In this document: positions 30,236-30,517 of the stretch, in pieces
Layout of the letters: the number at the start of each line of letters is the position of its first letter
How positions within the stretch are numbered: the stretch's first letter is position 1
Assembly: GCA_035570275.1 (NCBI GenBank)
Contig: DATMNI010000151.1
Location: 1 to 30,517, forward strand
Source: DATMNI01 sp035570275
GTDB lineage: Bacteria; Acidobacteriota; Terriglobia; Bryobacterales; Bryobacteraceae
Direction: 5' to 3'
DNA: 30,517 bases
The notes under the pieces: generated by a model
Databases searched by the model: none
What the model was told of the DNA's origin: nothing
The model's input: the letters and a program-made list of their open reading frames with translations, nothing else
Made by a program: the position numbers and the translations under genes

Positions 30236-30415
30236 TCACCGCGGGAAACCTGGGCGCGACAAGTCGTTCTTGATCCTCTCCAGGTCGGAGAGGTCATCGG
30301 CCAAATCCTGGGAAGTGTAATCGTGCTGGGGAATGTTCCGCCCCCGGGTCAGCTCCATGAACTGAATCCGCGTGAGACCTAGCGGGAGTTTACTGCTAGC
30401 AAAGAAAGCAGGGGC
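30236..30415 (-). pseudogene. Shortened UPF0175-like antitoxin frame
   Basis: The open frame from 30415 to 30236 encodes FFASSKLPLGLTRIQFMEL then GRNIPQHDYTSQDLADDLSDL, matching the end of UPF0175 antitoxins (helix-turn-helix end and C-terminal tail). It lacks about eight residues in the expected KAAELAG helix, and a TAA at 30416-30418 ends the frame upstream, so no normal start exists. From the ATG at 30358 only 40 residues could be made. It directly precedes the DUF3368 gene. It is either a decayed antitoxin or a very short one; the former is more likely. Confidence 0.6.
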
Positions 30416-30457
30416 TTAACGGTAGATTTTGCAACGGCTTGCAGGTGAGGCTCTGTC

Positions 30458-30474
30458 TTACCCACGTTGGGTAA
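30458..30474. promoter_or_regulatory. 17-bp palindrome upstream of the UPF0175-like frame
   Basis: TTACCCA-CGT-TGGGTAA is a perfect 7-bp inverted repeat with a 3-base centre, placed where the operator of the UPF0175/DUF3368 pair would lie. Which gene it serves cannot be told at the window edge. Confidence 0.5.
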
Positions 30475-30517
30475 TATGGAGCTGATCTAAACCCAGGATT
30501 TGGGCGAGCGATTGTTG

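Overview
The window looks like a stretch of an acidobacterial chromosome, most like the Solibacter/Bryobacter group. The evidence is the mix of families: three very large TonB-dependent receptors that start with a carboxypeptidase-regulatory-like beta-sandwich, a VWFA-related protein of the acidobacterial type, a CRTAC1/ASPIC-UnbV FG-GAP protein paired with a TPR lipoprotein-like protein, a membrane wHTH-malectin protein, and high GC with long antisense open frames. The assignment is inference from gene content; there is no rRNA or marker gene here. No tRNA, rRNA, CRISPR array, prophage or intact IS was recognised.

Layout. 1-530: no convincing gene. 531-1331 (+): GT9 heptosyltransferase-like enzyme. 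1467-3495 (-): an exported Lys/Ala-rich small protein, then a two-gene unit (outer-membrane barrel, TlpA-like thioredoxin) behind a well-spaced promoter. 3616-3823: a 9-copy tandem repeat that starts on the stop codon of the next gene. 3804-6647 (-): a degenerate GGDEF protein and a wHTH-TM-malectin-malectin protein whose promoter has three GTTAAC palindromes just upstream. 6815-10205 (-): TPR protein then VWFA-related protein. 10413-13928 (-): TonB receptor 1. 14392-17360 (+): TPR protein overlapping a Tat-exported FG-GAP/ASPIC-UnbV protein. 17404-18020 (+): Phd/VapC-type toxin-antitoxin pair, followed by a decayed copy of the ASPIC/UnbV C-terminus. 18595-25543 (+): two tandem paralogous TonB receptors sharing an upstream box and promoter sequence. 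25870-29665 (-): an envelope-stress operon, XRE regulator - NfeD-like - flotillin - PspA/IM30 - PH-domain protein. 29765-30415 (-): DUF3368 PIN-like toxin gene with a shortened UPF0175-like antitoxin frame.

How the parts fit. The receptors, TPR/FG-GAP proteins, barrel and malectin protein all belong to an outer-membrane polymer- or glycan-facing lifestyle. The last operon is a membrane-integrity module of the flotillin/NfeD/PspA type. Two toxin-antitoxin-like loci sit at module boundaries.

The most unusual recurring signal is that several genes have short repeats anchored on their stop codon and running 3' into the spacer (at 3804, 10413 and 25870). In a fourth case (28546) a 16-bp block holding stop codon and ribosome-binding site is duplicated around a palindromic insert, and in a fifth (15627) a 15-bp coding repeat ends exactly at the stop. 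Together with REP-like palindromes at two gene ends, this suggests a repeat-generating process focused on gene 3' ends. That is the candidate previously undescribed feature of this window; its function, if any, is unknown.
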